Positions 31,096 to 42,106 of a stretch of DNA of 64,000 nt are shown here, one piece after another. This DNA comes from Pterois miles. Taxonomy: Eukaryota; Chordata; Actinopteri; Perciformes; Scorpaenidae. Position 1 is the first letter of the stretch. The number at the start of each line of letters is the position of its first letter. The notes beneath the pieces were generated by a model. That model was not told the DNA's origin. It made no database searches and saw only the letters and a list, made by a program, of their open reading frames with translations. Position numbers and translations under genes: made by a program. The DNA is taken from NCBI GenBank assembly GCA_947000775.1, contig CAMQGK010000110.1, forward strand, positions 23,781,501 to 23,845,500, given 5' to 3'.

Positions 31096-31225
31096 GAATA
31101 TAATATTATTTTTTTTTAAAAATTTTTTAAAATAATTAATAAAAAAATTTTTAAAAAATTTTAATTTTTTTTTTTTTTATAAAAAAACTTTTTAAAAAAA
31201 AAAAAATTATTTAAAAAAAATATTA
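31096..31225. repeat. A/T-only low-complexity stretch, likely basecalling artefact
   Basis: For about 130 bp the sequence is almost purely A and T, built from long homopolymers, with one C before about 31,227. It sits inside recognisable satellite units on both sides. The spacing of T runs still echoes the repeat, as if minority bases had been replaced by their neighbours. I read this as a low-quality consensus region rather than real simple sequence, but genuine degeneration cannot be excluded. Confidence 0.6.
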
Positions 31226-32095
31226 AATCTTATCATGACATTTTTTCAACATACTATACTATGACTTTTTAATTTACAAATGAAAATCTATACTATGACT
31301 TTTTGAGGTAAGAACAACACATGATATACTACGACTTTTTTATTTGAAAACAACATACAATACAATGACTTCAAAAAAATTTTCGACATACTATACTATG
31401 ACTTTTTGCACAAAGTTTTTTGACATTCTATACTTTTCATTTAAAAATGACAAACTATACTATGACTTTTTGACTTAAAAACGGCATACACCTCTGACTT
31501 TTTTTTCGTTAAAAACGACATACTATACTATCACTTTTTTTATTTGAAAATAACATACAATACTATGACTTTTTTCACAATTTTTTGCCATATTACACTG
31601 TGACTTTTTTAGTTGAAAATAACATACTATACTATGACTTTTATCACAAATATTACAACATACTTCAACTCTGACTTTTTTGTTGAAAACGACATATTAT
31701 ACTACAAAATTTTTCGACATATAATACAATACAATTTTGTAAAAAACTTAATACTATTCTATGATTTTTTTAGTTGAAAACAGCATACTATACTGTGACG
31801 TTTTCTTGTTGAAATCAACATAATATAATATGACTTTTTTTCCAAAACTTTTTCGTCATACTATACTATGACTTTTTTCAATATAGTACACTATGACATT
31901 TTTTTTAGTTATAAACAACATGCAATACTATGACATTTTTTAGCTGAAAACGACATTCAATACTATGACTTTTTGACAAAGATTTTCGACATGCTATACT
32001 ATGACTTTTTCACAACATTTTACAAAATAGTGCGCAATGACGTTCTTCACAAAATTATTGACATACTATTCTATGATTTTTTTCACAAAATTTTT
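31226..32095. repeat. Minisatellite of ~36-bp units, monomeric relative of the satellite
   Basis: The core catactatactatgactttt recurs about every 35-38 bp, with intervening spacers such as agttgaaaataa, gttgaaaacgac or cacaaaatttttcgac. There is no four-unit structure here. Units are diverged from one another. The core is identical to the first sub-unit of the 154-bp monomer, so this is the same family in its simplest form. Confidence 0.85.
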
Positions 32096-33130
32096 CTATA
32101 AGTAGTAGTACTGGTGTACAAAATATATTTAATCAAAAGTTAAAGTAGGTCACTTAAAATGTATTGTACTACATTACTTTACACAAGTGGAACAACATAA
32201 ATAAACCAACAGACAGGCACTCTGCAGTCAACTATAACCATATAATAACTAATAATCATATAATAATATACTAATATACAGTTGTCTTCCTCAGTGTAGA
32301 AAAGAGACTAAACTTAGATAGTTATGATAGACAGAAATGATCAACAATAGGCCTAAATAAAACAAGCTGTGGACACCACAGCGCCTGAAACTTCTAGACA
32401 ATTGAATGAAACATCAGCAAATCACACAACATGGACATGTAAACAATACAGTATAAACCTCACGGCAGCTACAGCCTTAGTACAACAAAGGAAACGAAGT
32501 CTGTAGTTTTTATACACCGAAGCGTGTACTCACAACTATGTTGCAGCAAAGTGGTTGCTGAGATTCTCACATGGAGAGTCCCGTCAGTCTGCCTTCCTCA
32601 AACCAGAACCCCCCACATTGTAGTCACACTCACAGATGAATGAAGCGCCCTTGGTGTAGGTTACAAATACAGCGGCAAGCTTTGGGACGAACTTCCCTCT
32701 CTCTGACATAAACTGTCATAACATTTCATAGCCCTGGTTTTGTATCAAGTGAAGGGGACGTGCAAAGGTTCACAGTATAAAGAATGAAAAGAATATGCAA
32801 TATACAAGGAAACTACAAATTAAAAATAAAACTTACTCCCAGACTTCTGTTCTCTGATGTTAAACAAGCTGCTTGGTTTTTGCAACAGTCCCTACACAAT
32901 GCAACACTTTACAATAAAATGAACACGTCCATCGCTTTCTAGACTGGACAAGGGTAGATTTTATCCTGAATATGTTGTTAAATACATACAAAACATTAGT
33001 ACAGGTAGTTACATGGAACTTACATTTATACGGAGCGTGTTCCATGAGGAACACAAAACGCTGTTGCACATGGACAGAGAGTAAATGTAGTTTGTTACTT
33101 CCATCCCTGCAAAAAAGTCAGAAAAACGTA
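32096..33130. other. Unique sequence between satellite border and inverted fragment; no supported gene
   Basis: The composition is mixed and there is no clear repeat. The only suggestive item is a minus-strand 41-aa frame, 32709 down to 32584 (SERGKFVPKLAAVFVTYTKG near its start). It is short, a stop lies just upstream in the same frame, and I do not recognise it. A second minus-strand frame of 69 aa (33069-32860) has no recognisable domain. I annotate neither as a gene. Confidence 0.5.
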
Positions 33131-33285
33131 TTAGTATAGTTTGACGGAAAAAGTCAGAGTATGGTATGTCTAAAAAGGTAATGAAAAAATCATATTATAA
33201 TATGTTAAAAAACGTCCTAAAAAATCATAGTATAGTATGACATAAAAATGCAGTAAAAAATCACAACATAGTATGCTGACAGAGA
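33131..33285 (-). repeat. Inverted satellite-family fragment
   Basis: On the minus strand this segment reads as three or four decayed units of the minisatellite, with phrases such as catactatactatgattttt and acatattataatatgat. It lies in the opposite orientation to the main array and about 1 kb beyond its edge. An inversion at the array border or an independent seeding would both explain it. Confidence 0.75.
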
Positions 33286-35235
33286 AAACTTGTACTACGT
33301 GTCAGTCATCACTTGATGAATAAAAGTAACTCAATGAGCCCGTCATTGTTTGCTGAATGTGCAGGGACAGAGATCTACCAAAAACTTCTATGCTAGACAT
33401 TAAGTTACAGTACGGAAGTGATCCATTTTCAATGAGGCACAAATATATGCAAATACATAATAATATAATGTCAGACTTTGAAAAAAGGAAACTGGTAGGT
33501 GGAAGGTACTTAACTGGGAATAATGGTATCAAAAGGGTTGAATCGGAAGCCAGAACTGGTTCAGTAAACATTCGGCGGTCCTGTCGTGGCGTCCGCTCCT
33601 TCAGAAAGAGACTAATATTAGTTTTCTTACCACTTCACATTTGCATGATCATACAACAGATACAGTACTATCATGAAGGCATTATGGCCTTTACTTGAAG
33701 AGTCCGATCAAGACTGGATTTTTGAAGCCTATACCCAAACTGATATTAAAGATCATACCAGTAAGATAACGATATATCTTCAGTTTGGCTTTTAAAAAAT
33801 TCTGTGTGTGTCTGTCAGTGCTCTCTGGTGGACAAACAGCGACACTGTTTCTCAATTACCTCAAATTTATCTTTGTCATTCCTGTAGGCCTTCTTACCGG
33901 CCGACATACACCGTCAGCTGACCCTTAAATATTTGCAATGAGCTAATATCGACTGATGCAAACAAGCTGATGGATTTATTAGTGGTAATTACTCACTTGT
34001 AATTTGGTGAATTTATCATATAAAAACCACATTTTAATCATCTGCATGAACAGAATTGGTCTACAGTGACGCCCATTATAGTTGCTTGTTGAAGACGCTG
34101 CTTGGAGTTGTCAAATGAGTCTTGGCACATAGGTGAATTGTGGGTTATAAAGGGTAATGGTTCGCGGCCTGGTGACCCCTGTCCCTCGACAAGCAGCTTT
34201 AACCCTACCCATACTAACTGGATTTGGGTGGTTACTGAGAATGGAATTAGCTCATCAAGGAGAACACGTCTTCCCAAAGCCTCATCCAATCACCGTCTTA
34301 TGTTCTGCTTAATGGGATCCAATTGAAGGGTAGGCCAGTTTGTCTGGGATTATTCACTGCAACGAGCTTGGGCCACATCGCAGAATTCAAAGAATCTGTT
34401 TCAAAGCATTTAATCAGGAAACCCAAACACTGAAGCCTCAGTATCCTGGGAGCTGATACGTTTAGAGCCAGCACATTGATTTTAGTTGTATAACAGAATA
34501 CTGGAATAGCAACCTTTAAATGGTCAAATTATAATCAGATTGATCTTTAAGAAACTAAAAGTAAGCCTTAAATATTGTTTATGCTCAGTGACATTATTGC
34601 ATCTATCCATCTAGCTAGCTTTTAGGTTGATTATTTTTGAAATGAAGAATGAAGGTGGTGAACTGCTGCCTGAATTAAGTCATACTGTATTCCATTAATT
34701 TTGTCCTAACTTGTCCTTAATTCTTACAAAGCAAAAGGAATGTGAGGCATTAAATTTGCTTATTTATGGTGTATAACAAGGCTGTATGCAGAGAGAAAGC
34801 TATGACAGTTCAATTACATTGAAACTTATTGTCATTATCTTGTGTACAACAAAACATCAGCTGTGTCTCAGGTACATACTACATATATTCTAAGCAGGCT
34901 TTGAATGTGTTGTGTTCACGCTGAAAAAGTGAAAAAGTGTTCTCAAAAAACTATACCATTATTAAAAACAGTGCTTTATTTTTTAGTGTGCTTTTGATAG
35001 ACACTATTATGACATTATTACAATGCAATGCACAATAGAAATGGAGGAGCTGCTCGCTGCTCCAGAAAGACCTCGGAAAACAAGTAGTGGCATTTTAAGG
35101 TTGTAGTCTGAATAATGTCCATTAGTACATTATTGCATCATTTTCTGTAGAAAACAGTAATATATGATGATTTCTTGTATTCTAATGGCAAAAACAGTAG
35201 TATACTGTATATAATGAAAAGTTAGTGTGTATTAT
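33286..35235. other. Intergenic sequence, no gene recognised
   Basis: Short open frames on both strands (113 aa at 33357-33698, 83 aa at 34038-34289 and its 74-aa opposite) overlap each other and show no domain, splice pattern or codon bias. The part around 33,880-34,450 is less AT-rich and less repetitive than its surroundings and includes a homeodomain-type core taattac near 33,986. It could be a conserved regulatory element, but nothing in a single sequence can prove that. Confidence 0.5.
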
Positions 35236-35560
35236 GGGGCGGCAGTAGCTCAGTCTGTAGGGAGTTGGTTTGGGAACGGGGGGGTCACCGGTTCAAGTCC
35301 CGACATGGACCAAAAACAGAGTGTGAAAGGGGGGGTGGGGGGGGGCGGTTTTTCCTTTTGGGGACACAAAGGGGGCCCCCGGGAGAGGGCGGAACCCCCA
35401 AAATTTTGGGGGGGGGTGAGGAGGGGGGGCCCCCCCTTTAAAATTTCTCTTTAATACTAAATGTGTGTGTGTTTGTTTGTATTTAATATAAAAAAAATAA
35501 AAAAAGGGAAAATAAATTTCCCCCCGGGGGGAAAAAAAAGGAAGATTTTTTTTTTTTTAA
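35236..35560 (+). mobile_element. tRNA-derived SINE, body sequence corrupted
   Basis: The head starts ggggcggcagtagctcagtc and contains a box A-like tagctcagtctg and a good box B, ggttcaagtcc, at 35290-35300. It matches the second copy at 36110 closely up to gagtgtgaa. After that the order of base classes still follows the second copy, but the sequence turns into long G, C, A and T homopolymers. The 3' part, aataaatttcc then ccgggggg then a run ending ggaagattt, mirrors the intact tail of the second copy. A full-length element whose consensus has been homopolymer-flattened is the simplest reading. Confidence 0.8.
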
Positions 35561-36109
35561 GTAACAGACATTGAGCAATGGTCTTGTCAATCCAAGATAA
35601 TGAAATATATGGCATTTGTTGTGTGAGAAACTATTAATATTATTATCAGAATGATTCTGAAAATGCAATAAACATATAGTACGAATATTAATGTAAATAA
35701 AGCACTTTTGCTGTATCAGGTCTCTTGAATGTTTTCTCATTTTGACGAGATGGCTGTGCAAAATAATCTGAAATGAAGTGTTTGCTCAATTTTAAATAAC
35801 AATTAATGCCAATAATAATCAGTTAATATTGAATGAAGATGAACAGTTTTTGAGTTGACTTTACAGAAGACTTTAGGAGCTTGGCATGCAAAAGGACAGA
35901 CAGGTCGACATTCAACACAGCACATAAAAGGACATAAAGTGGGTTTCAGCGCTTTGCAAATCAGACTTCAAATAAAAATAAATAAATAATATCAAAATAC
36001 AAAAACCACCATAAAAAATAATTCAAAAAAGTGCCATAATCTAAAAACAAAATGAACCTGTGGTAAATTAGTGTAGGCATTAAGGGTTTGGTTCATACAG
36101 TATTTAGAT
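35561..36109. other. AT-rich spacer, nothing recognised
   Basis: The spacer between the two SINE copies has A-rich runs and scattered short frames. A minus-strand 92-aa frame overlapping its left end derives partly from the corrupted SINE tail. I see no gene, RNA or clear repeat. Confidence 0.5.
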
Positions 36110-36446
36110 GGGGGCGGCAGTAGTAGTCTGTAGGGAGTTGGCTTGGGAACCGGAGGGTCACCGGTTCAAGTCCCGACATGGACTAAGAACTGAGTGTGAA
36201 CTGGTAGCTGGAGAGGTGCCAGTTTACCTCTTGGGCACTGCCGAGGTGCCCCTGAGCAAGGCACCAAACCCCCAACTGCTTGGGGTGCTTTTCAGGAGCA
36301 GCCCCATCACTCTGACATCTCTCCATTGTTGCATGTTTGTGATGTGTGTGTTCGGGTCTGCATGTACCTTGTATAAGTTAACAAAGAGTGTAAAAATTGA
36401 ATTTCCCCTCGTGGGACTAATAAAGGATTATCTTCTTCTTTCTTCT
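36110..36446 (+). mobile_element. tRNA-derived SINE, full length
   Basis: The copy starts ggggcggcagtagtagtctg, with box B ggttcaagtcc at 36163-36173. A central body includes tgcccctgagcaaggcacc. The LINE-like 3' tail reads gaatttcccctcgtggg followed by aataaaggatta and (ttct) repeats. A short tagat occurs on both flanks and may be the target-site duplication. The element would be transcribed by RNA polymerase III and mobilised by a partner LINE; this is known for the class and not shown here. The 160-aa frame crossing it is not a gene. Confidence 0.9.
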
Positions 36447-36699
36447 AGATACATAGGCAGAGCTTTGTCATATGCACATTATTTAGGGACGTGGGTATCT
36501 GTTTATTCATTTATTTGTCTTTTATTTGTACGTCATATATTCTCTCCATCATCTCTACTCAGAAACCCCTCCTGTTGTCACATAAGCTGAATCAAAAGGG
36601 TTTAGGGGCCTGATGAGATTAGTTTAAGCCATTATGAGTAGTTAATGGTCTTTCCTGGTGTTGTTAAGTAACACTGACTAATTGACCAAAGGCAGCGGA

Positions 36700-36938
36700 C
36701 AGCTGACAGTGGCTCGCAGCGGCGAGTGGTCCCTGCTGAACTGAAGTCGATGATCAGGGTCTGCAGAGGGACGACAAACGGGACTCATTCTCCTGTTCAT
36801 GTGGCTGATTTAAAGTCTTTTTCTCCTGACACTGTTGGCTGATAAACAGGCTGGAGGAGCTGGATGTTATTCACCGGATAATAACCCTCAAACATCAGGA
36901 AGCTGAGACTTTACATTCACCTCGCTTCATCACACAGG
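36700..36938 (+). other. Candidate 5' untranslated exon of the AUTS2-like gene
   Basis: A less AT-rich segment ends in a strong donor, cacacag then gtaaga at 36939. It contains no long open frame: the reading frame from the ATG near 36,750 stops after about 30 codons. It is the nearest exon-like block upstream of the coding exons on the same strand. Its assignment to that gene is an inference from position only. Confidence 0.35.
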
Positions 36939-38010
36939 TAAGAAACATATTTAAATAATATACAGTATGCTGACCCCAACCATGACAGGTAAATAGGTCA
37001 AATTCTTGCTAAAAGTCTCACCTGCTGATTACCGTCTACCTTTTTCAGATGCTTAGAAAGTTTAGTCTTTGAAACATTAAAATGCTCTGTTGTCTTTAAG
37101 CACGAATGACATCTGATCTGTCTTATTTCTTTCTGATATTATGTTCAATATGCAACAATTTATCAATTCATGACTATTTACACTGGTGTTGTAACAGTTT
37201 TAGGACTGCAAGCTACTATTATTTCTATTAAAATGTAATAATTTATCTCCCAGTTTATCTATCAAATTGTTTGTTCTATAGAAACTGTAAGAAAAAAGTG
37301 AAAATCGCACATTTCCAGAGCCTTCGGTGAAGCCTTTAAATGTCTTGTTTTGTCAAATCAGCAGCCTAAAACCCAAAGATATTTAGTCCCTCATATAAGA
37401 GTGAGAAAATATTAACATTTGAGAACCTGTAACCAGTATATTTTAACAATCTTTGCTTAAAAATGACTAAGATGTTTATAGGAATTGTTTTTGATTCATT
37501 TTCTAATCGATTAATTGCTGCGTATTGAGGTATTGAACATCTGTTGGCAGTTTGTTGTGTGTTAAATATGAATTATTCGGTTAAGTTCTAATACCTGAAA
37601 ACTTGTGAGAACAGACAACGGCATCAATGTGTCTCATTTTCAGATTTAACTGACGTATGATGGAGTGTGTTTTGTCTTAGAGGAGAGTACTCTCATGACA
37701 CAGCGAGCTGCCTCTGATGCCTCATTCACTCTCTTTGCGCTCGCTCCTTTATTAGATTAAGAGATTTCTGTGGCGCGCTGACATGGACGAAATGTGTAAC
37801 CTCGAGCTAATCTTGTCTTTATGAGAAAGGGAGGGATCAGGCTATTGGATTGCCAGAGAGGTTAAAGGGGCAGCGACACAAACAGCAGGATAGAGGAGTG
37901 ACTCATAAAAAGGAAAGAGATCTGCACCATTTTTTATGTAACTGTGTTTCACTTGCATACAGTTAAGCCTTTTTAAAACTTTGGTTTGCTGCTGCACCAA
38001 GTCAGACAAT
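36939..38010 (+). other. Probable first intron with a low-repeat segment
   Basis: No coding exon is supported here. The stretch at about 37,640-37,920 is free of transposon signatures and higher in GC than its surroundings, with phrases such as tgcctctgatgcctcattc and gtggcgcgctgacatgg. It is a candidate for a conserved non-coding element. The rest is AT-rich intronic sequence. Confidence 0.4.
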
Positions 38011-38490
38011 AAAGGGATAGTCTGGGTATTTTGAAGTGGGGTTGTATGAGGTGCTGATCCATAGTCAGAAGCAGACAGGAGTTACCACATGGAAGCAAAG
38101 CGATGTACCGCTGTGGACGAGGTCGGCAGCAAAACATGTTTTAGCCACCTAAAAAAACACAATATCAGTTTAAGTGTACGTTATATTTAGAATATTTTTG
38201 ACTGTTTACATTGCTGTCAGTCTGTGTTTCCCATTGGGAACTGAAGCCACTACCTATGCTCTAAGGTAAAATAACGAAAATACTCTTAATATATCGTACA
38301 CAAACTGGTTTTCATTTTTTTTTTTTATAGGTAGGCCTTTATTTTAGGTGGCTAAAATATGTTTTGCTGTCGGTCCCGTCCACAGCAGTACGTTTTTTTT
38401 ATTGCTGACTGTCATCTACTGTAGGTAATACTCTAATTATGGATAAGTACCTCATACAACCCCACTTCAAAACACCCAAACTATCACTTT
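38011..38490. mobile_element. Foldback non-autonomous DNA transposon with long inverted arms
   Basis: The left end aaagggatagtctgggtatt and the reverse complement of the right end, aaagtgatagtttgggtgtt, pair for about 53 bp with 5 mismatches. A second inner pair also matches in inverted orientation: 38103-38150 (cagcaaaacatgttttagcc) with 38341-38393. Together the arms nearly fold the whole element into a hairpin. There is no coding sequence. Such elements are moved by a transposase encoded elsewhere. Confidence 0.88.
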
Positions 38491-40357
38491 AAATTGGAGC
38501 AATACACAACACAGAAAATTCTTCTAGCCTCCTCTCTCTAGTTGATATGCAGCACAGATAGACTGCATATCACAGTGCTCACTAACAGCATTACTAATCA
38601 TGTGTCCTTGGAAGGGATGGATCCTAAATTAATTAAATGGACAGGCACACCGGGCTCCTCAACTGGATTACCGTCTGTAATGCAGTCTAACAAGATACCG
38701 TCATTTGCGTGTAGTTCAAAGCAAAGCAAATTGCCTGAAAAGTATATTAAATATTTTACTATTTATATTCTTTAAAAATGTTTATGTACTGGTATTCTTT
38801 AAAAAGGGAAAAAAGACATGATTTGTGTTTATAATTCTGTGAATTTTTCTGATTAATGCTGTTTGTGTCGAGACTAAAGCTGATCCCTAATCTGGAAAGA
38901 GAAGGAAAAAACGACTGAACCTGCTGGTGTTTGGCTGCTCTGTTGACTTTCTCCAGATAAAGAAAAGCTCCATCTTGTCAGTGAACTGAGCCTCGCATTA
39001 CTTCAGACCTGTGTGACCGGTGGGCCTTCAACCAGCCTCATTTATGCCAAGAACAAACCCACTGATTCAAGTTTATCAAGCTCCAAAACACTCCACAGTC
39101 TGGTATGACCAACTGCACCTCTCAGTTACATTAAAGCATTTTATCACTGTTTCTAGAGTTTTGTTCAAGATGCAGTATGTCTCTGTTAAAACTAAATGTT
39201 TGCCAAAAAAGGTTTTTAAATCTGTGAAACGTGAGGCTCAGGTAAATATACTGTGTGAGGTGCAAGTAAATGGTGCATGTCGGTGTAGTTAGTTGATGTC
39301 TGGCCTGCAATTTGTGTCAAAATCAGCAGTCCTTCTCGAAGTCATAATTGTGAACACACAGACGTGGTACACATCTTTTAGATTTCAGTGGGATTTACAA
39401 TAAATGCCCATAAACCTACTTGGAATTAATAGGGAGAAGAGATCTTGATGGAAGTCTTATTGGAAGTCAACTAAACCCCCAGAAATGAGAGATGGGTCAA
39501 TTTTATGACAAAAACCGCCTCATATGAATCCATGTTGACTTGGATAAATAACAGAAACGATGCTGAGGGATCTGTCTGGGGTGATTTTTGGAATCATATG
39601 ACACTGTCTAAAAACGCTGAAATTTGTCACGCTATCCTGCTCTGTCTAATTCCTATTTTTATTGTATTTTATTTATTTTTAAATTTCAAGATATGACCTT
39701 ATTTCTGTGAGGGATTATCGCCTGTATTGTGCCCCTTTCTTTCATGGATCTCCTTCATCCTGCAGCCATTTAATTTTATTTTTGCCTAGGGAATGTCTCA
39801 CTTGACAACTTGGCATATACCAACTAATTCAAATTCAATAAAAAAATAGTATTATAAAAAAAAAAAGAAGAAGCTCTTGATGAGTTCAGAGCTTGCCTGT
39901 GATTCATCATGTTTTCATCGGTATCAAACTAGTGATAGCTGTCTGTACATTCGTGGGTGCAGTGCAAACTGGAGCTGCTGATTTGGGCATTCTTGTAATG
40001 GCGCCAGTTTGCCAGACTGTAAACAACTAGGATAAAAAGCTCTAGATTAAACCATCCTGATTGCTCAGGAACTGAAAGCACAACTTTCTCGTATCTCAGC
40101 AGTCGGCCTCCTATGTGCACCCACCAGCATGCCTTCACTCCCATCCTGCACCAATCCTTGACCATCCAAACTGCTCCGATGGTAACTCAGGACAGTAACG
40201 TAAGGACATGTCATTACACTGCATTAATATCTACTTAGTGATTTTATTCACAACCAATTCCCCCCCTGAAGCCATTTCTGATCTGAATGTTACTCTACTG
40301 GTAATCAGCCAAGAATAATATCAAGTCATTGCCTTTCTTCTCTTGCTATAGTTCAAC
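38491..40357 (+). other. Intron or upstream sequence of the AUTS2-like gene, no exon recognised
   Basis: Several 60-90 aa frames occur (38542-38775, 39020-39292, 39505-39696) but none has convincing splice borders or recognisable protein. Further 5' coding exons of the AUTS2-like gene could lie here undetected, because family N-termini are low-complexity and poorly conserved. Confidence 0.45.
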
Positions 40358-42106
40358 ATGCACCTTCCCAGAGCAGCAACGAGGCCCTCGTTTGCTCCAG
40401 TCACCGCCTTTCACAGGGCCACACAGAAGCCCTTCAGGACAACAGTGAGTCCAACATGCATCAGTCAAAACTGACATGTCTATACAGCTAAAAATGAACT
40501 CTACTGTCCTGTTTCTATGTCCTTTTAAAATGTCAAAAGCTCAGTTATGACTGATAGACATGATTTTGATTAAATAAAATTTAGTGGCCCACCAGTACAA
40601 GCATGCAATCACTTTGTTTTTTTTTTTCAGAAACGAGGGAGATGGTGCGCACTGCATGTCAGCATTGCACGGAAGATATATTACCACGAACAACTCAAGG
40701 TAATACCTAAATGCATCAAAAATGTCGTCACATAAACTACGTGTTGGTCCTTTTTTAAAATTTTGAGGCATTTTGTGTGAAAGTCAGTTAAGCTGGATTT
40801 GTTTTTTGTGTTTTTTACCTATATAACTCATTACCATCATTCAGGAGCCCTTGAGCAAGGCCCCTGATTCCACCAGCTCCAGTAGTGCTGCTCAGTGGCC
40901 AGCAGATCAGACTGTGAATGTGTAACTATGAATGCGACCACGGCGTTCCTGAAAAAAGAGCTTTGCTCTCAGTGAACCTCCCCTGAATAAATAAAGATTT
41001 TTTAAAAAAAAAAGCCATAATATGTAGAAATATTGATTGGATTATTTTCTTCCTCATATCTTTTAAATGAGACATGTTGTCACTGTGACTTGTATACACT
41101 TGTATCTGATTCCAAAAGTAATTGGGTGCTTTACAAACTATATTTGACAGAAAATGCAGCAAAAACTCAGCAGTCTCCATCGAGACACAGTGCACCACAA
41201 GGACTCAGACCAGCCCTCCTGCATACGGCCAAATATCGGTGAGTTTAAAGCCAGCAATGTAAGTAAGCATCAGTTAAATATGTGTCATTTGTAACAGTAA
41301 AGCTGATCTGCTTCTCATTTTTTTTAGACGCTCCGCGTGGACACTCTGCATATGTAAACACTGGTGACAGGAGTGAAACAGGAAAAAATTTAAGTCACTT
41401 CAACAAAAGCTATTTCTCTGACCTTCACACGCCGTCTTACCACAGCTACAAGACCAAGAGGGAGAAACTGGAACAGCCCCCGAACCTGCACTGGAGAGAG
41501 AAAGGTGATGAAAAGGAGAAACATGGGGGGCAACAAGTTGAAACAACACAGGATTTACCTCTGAGAGACAAATGTTGGGATCGAAGGACGACTCCGGAGC
41601 CTGACGGCAGACGCGGCGGCTCAGCTGACAGGAAAAGGCAGCTGGAATGTGACAGCTCCATCAGAGTGAAGAGGGTGAAGCAGGATATTGTAGATGACAC
41701 CTTTAAGACTTTGAACAGTGATCCATCTCTGTTCACTACAACTCACACACTTCCATCTTCACACACCATGCCAGTGCAACACATAAGTGATTTGTGTATG
41801 TATCCTAACAGCAGCAGATGCAATATTACCAGAACTCCTGGGACACTCATCTCTTATCCAGGAGCTGAAATGCATCCCTACCAAACTGCTTCATGGGAGC
41901 CAATGTGGGATCTCCACTCCAGACAACACGTCCTACAGGATTATACACTGAACACCTGCAAAGCGATTAGGATACCTCTTGCAGCACAGAGGCAAAAAGA
42001 GGCTTTTCCTGGTTTCTTTACACCACCTCTTTATTTACCTTTTGCTTTGAGGCAGCAGCATCACCACCATCCTGGCTATCTGGCAAAGTCCTACATGGGT
42101 CTGTGA
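40358..42106 (+). CDS. Compact AUTS2/FBRSL1/FBRS-family-like protein
   Basis: Four coding exons join in frame with GT-AG borders: 40358-40444, 40631-40699, 41151-41238 and 41328-42106, giving 340 aa. Exon 2 (residues 30-52) carries RGRWCALHVSIARKIYYHEQ, which closely resembles the AUTS2-family block with WCAMHV followed by IA and IYHHQ. Near the C-terminus, residues 264-277 (HPYQTASWEPMWDL) resemble the family PYPSFHWDPIRDP motif, and a histidine run follows at 326-329. These two anchors appear in the family order. Family members are nuclear; AUTS2 works with a PRC1 variant and p300, but that function is not shown for this protein. Human AUTS2 is about 1,259 aa, so this gene is reduced or lacks unseen 5' exons. 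The start ATG lies 7 bases after an acceptor and may not be the true start. The middle is basic and rich in S, T, K and R, without other domains I recognise. Confidence 0.72.
40843..41018 (+). mobile_element. 3' fragment of a tRNA-type SINE in intron 2
   Basis: The phrase gagcccttgagcaaggcccc resembles the SINE body phrase at 36,250. It is followed by a tail, ctgaataaataaagattttt, and a poly(A) run. The tRNA-like head is missing. The fragment lies between coding exons 2 and 3 of the AUTS2-like gene. Confidence 0.65.

Noticed and set aside
32584..32709. 41-aa minus-strand frame with SERGKFVPKLAAVFVTYTKG
   Set aside because: It looks protein-like, but an in-frame stop lies a few codons upstream, no splice partners were found and the family is unknown. 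It was left out of the gene list.
33357..33698. 113-aa plus-strand frame and its 89-aa opposite
   Set aside because: Both strands are open across the same bases, with no domain, no splice support and no recognisable codon bias.
35236..35310. Functional tRNA gene
   Set aside because: Box A and box B are present, but the cloverleaf is not intact and the same head occurs in a full SINE at 36,110.
36108..36590. 160-aa plus-strand frame
   Set aside because: It translates a SINE in full and has no similarity to a protein.
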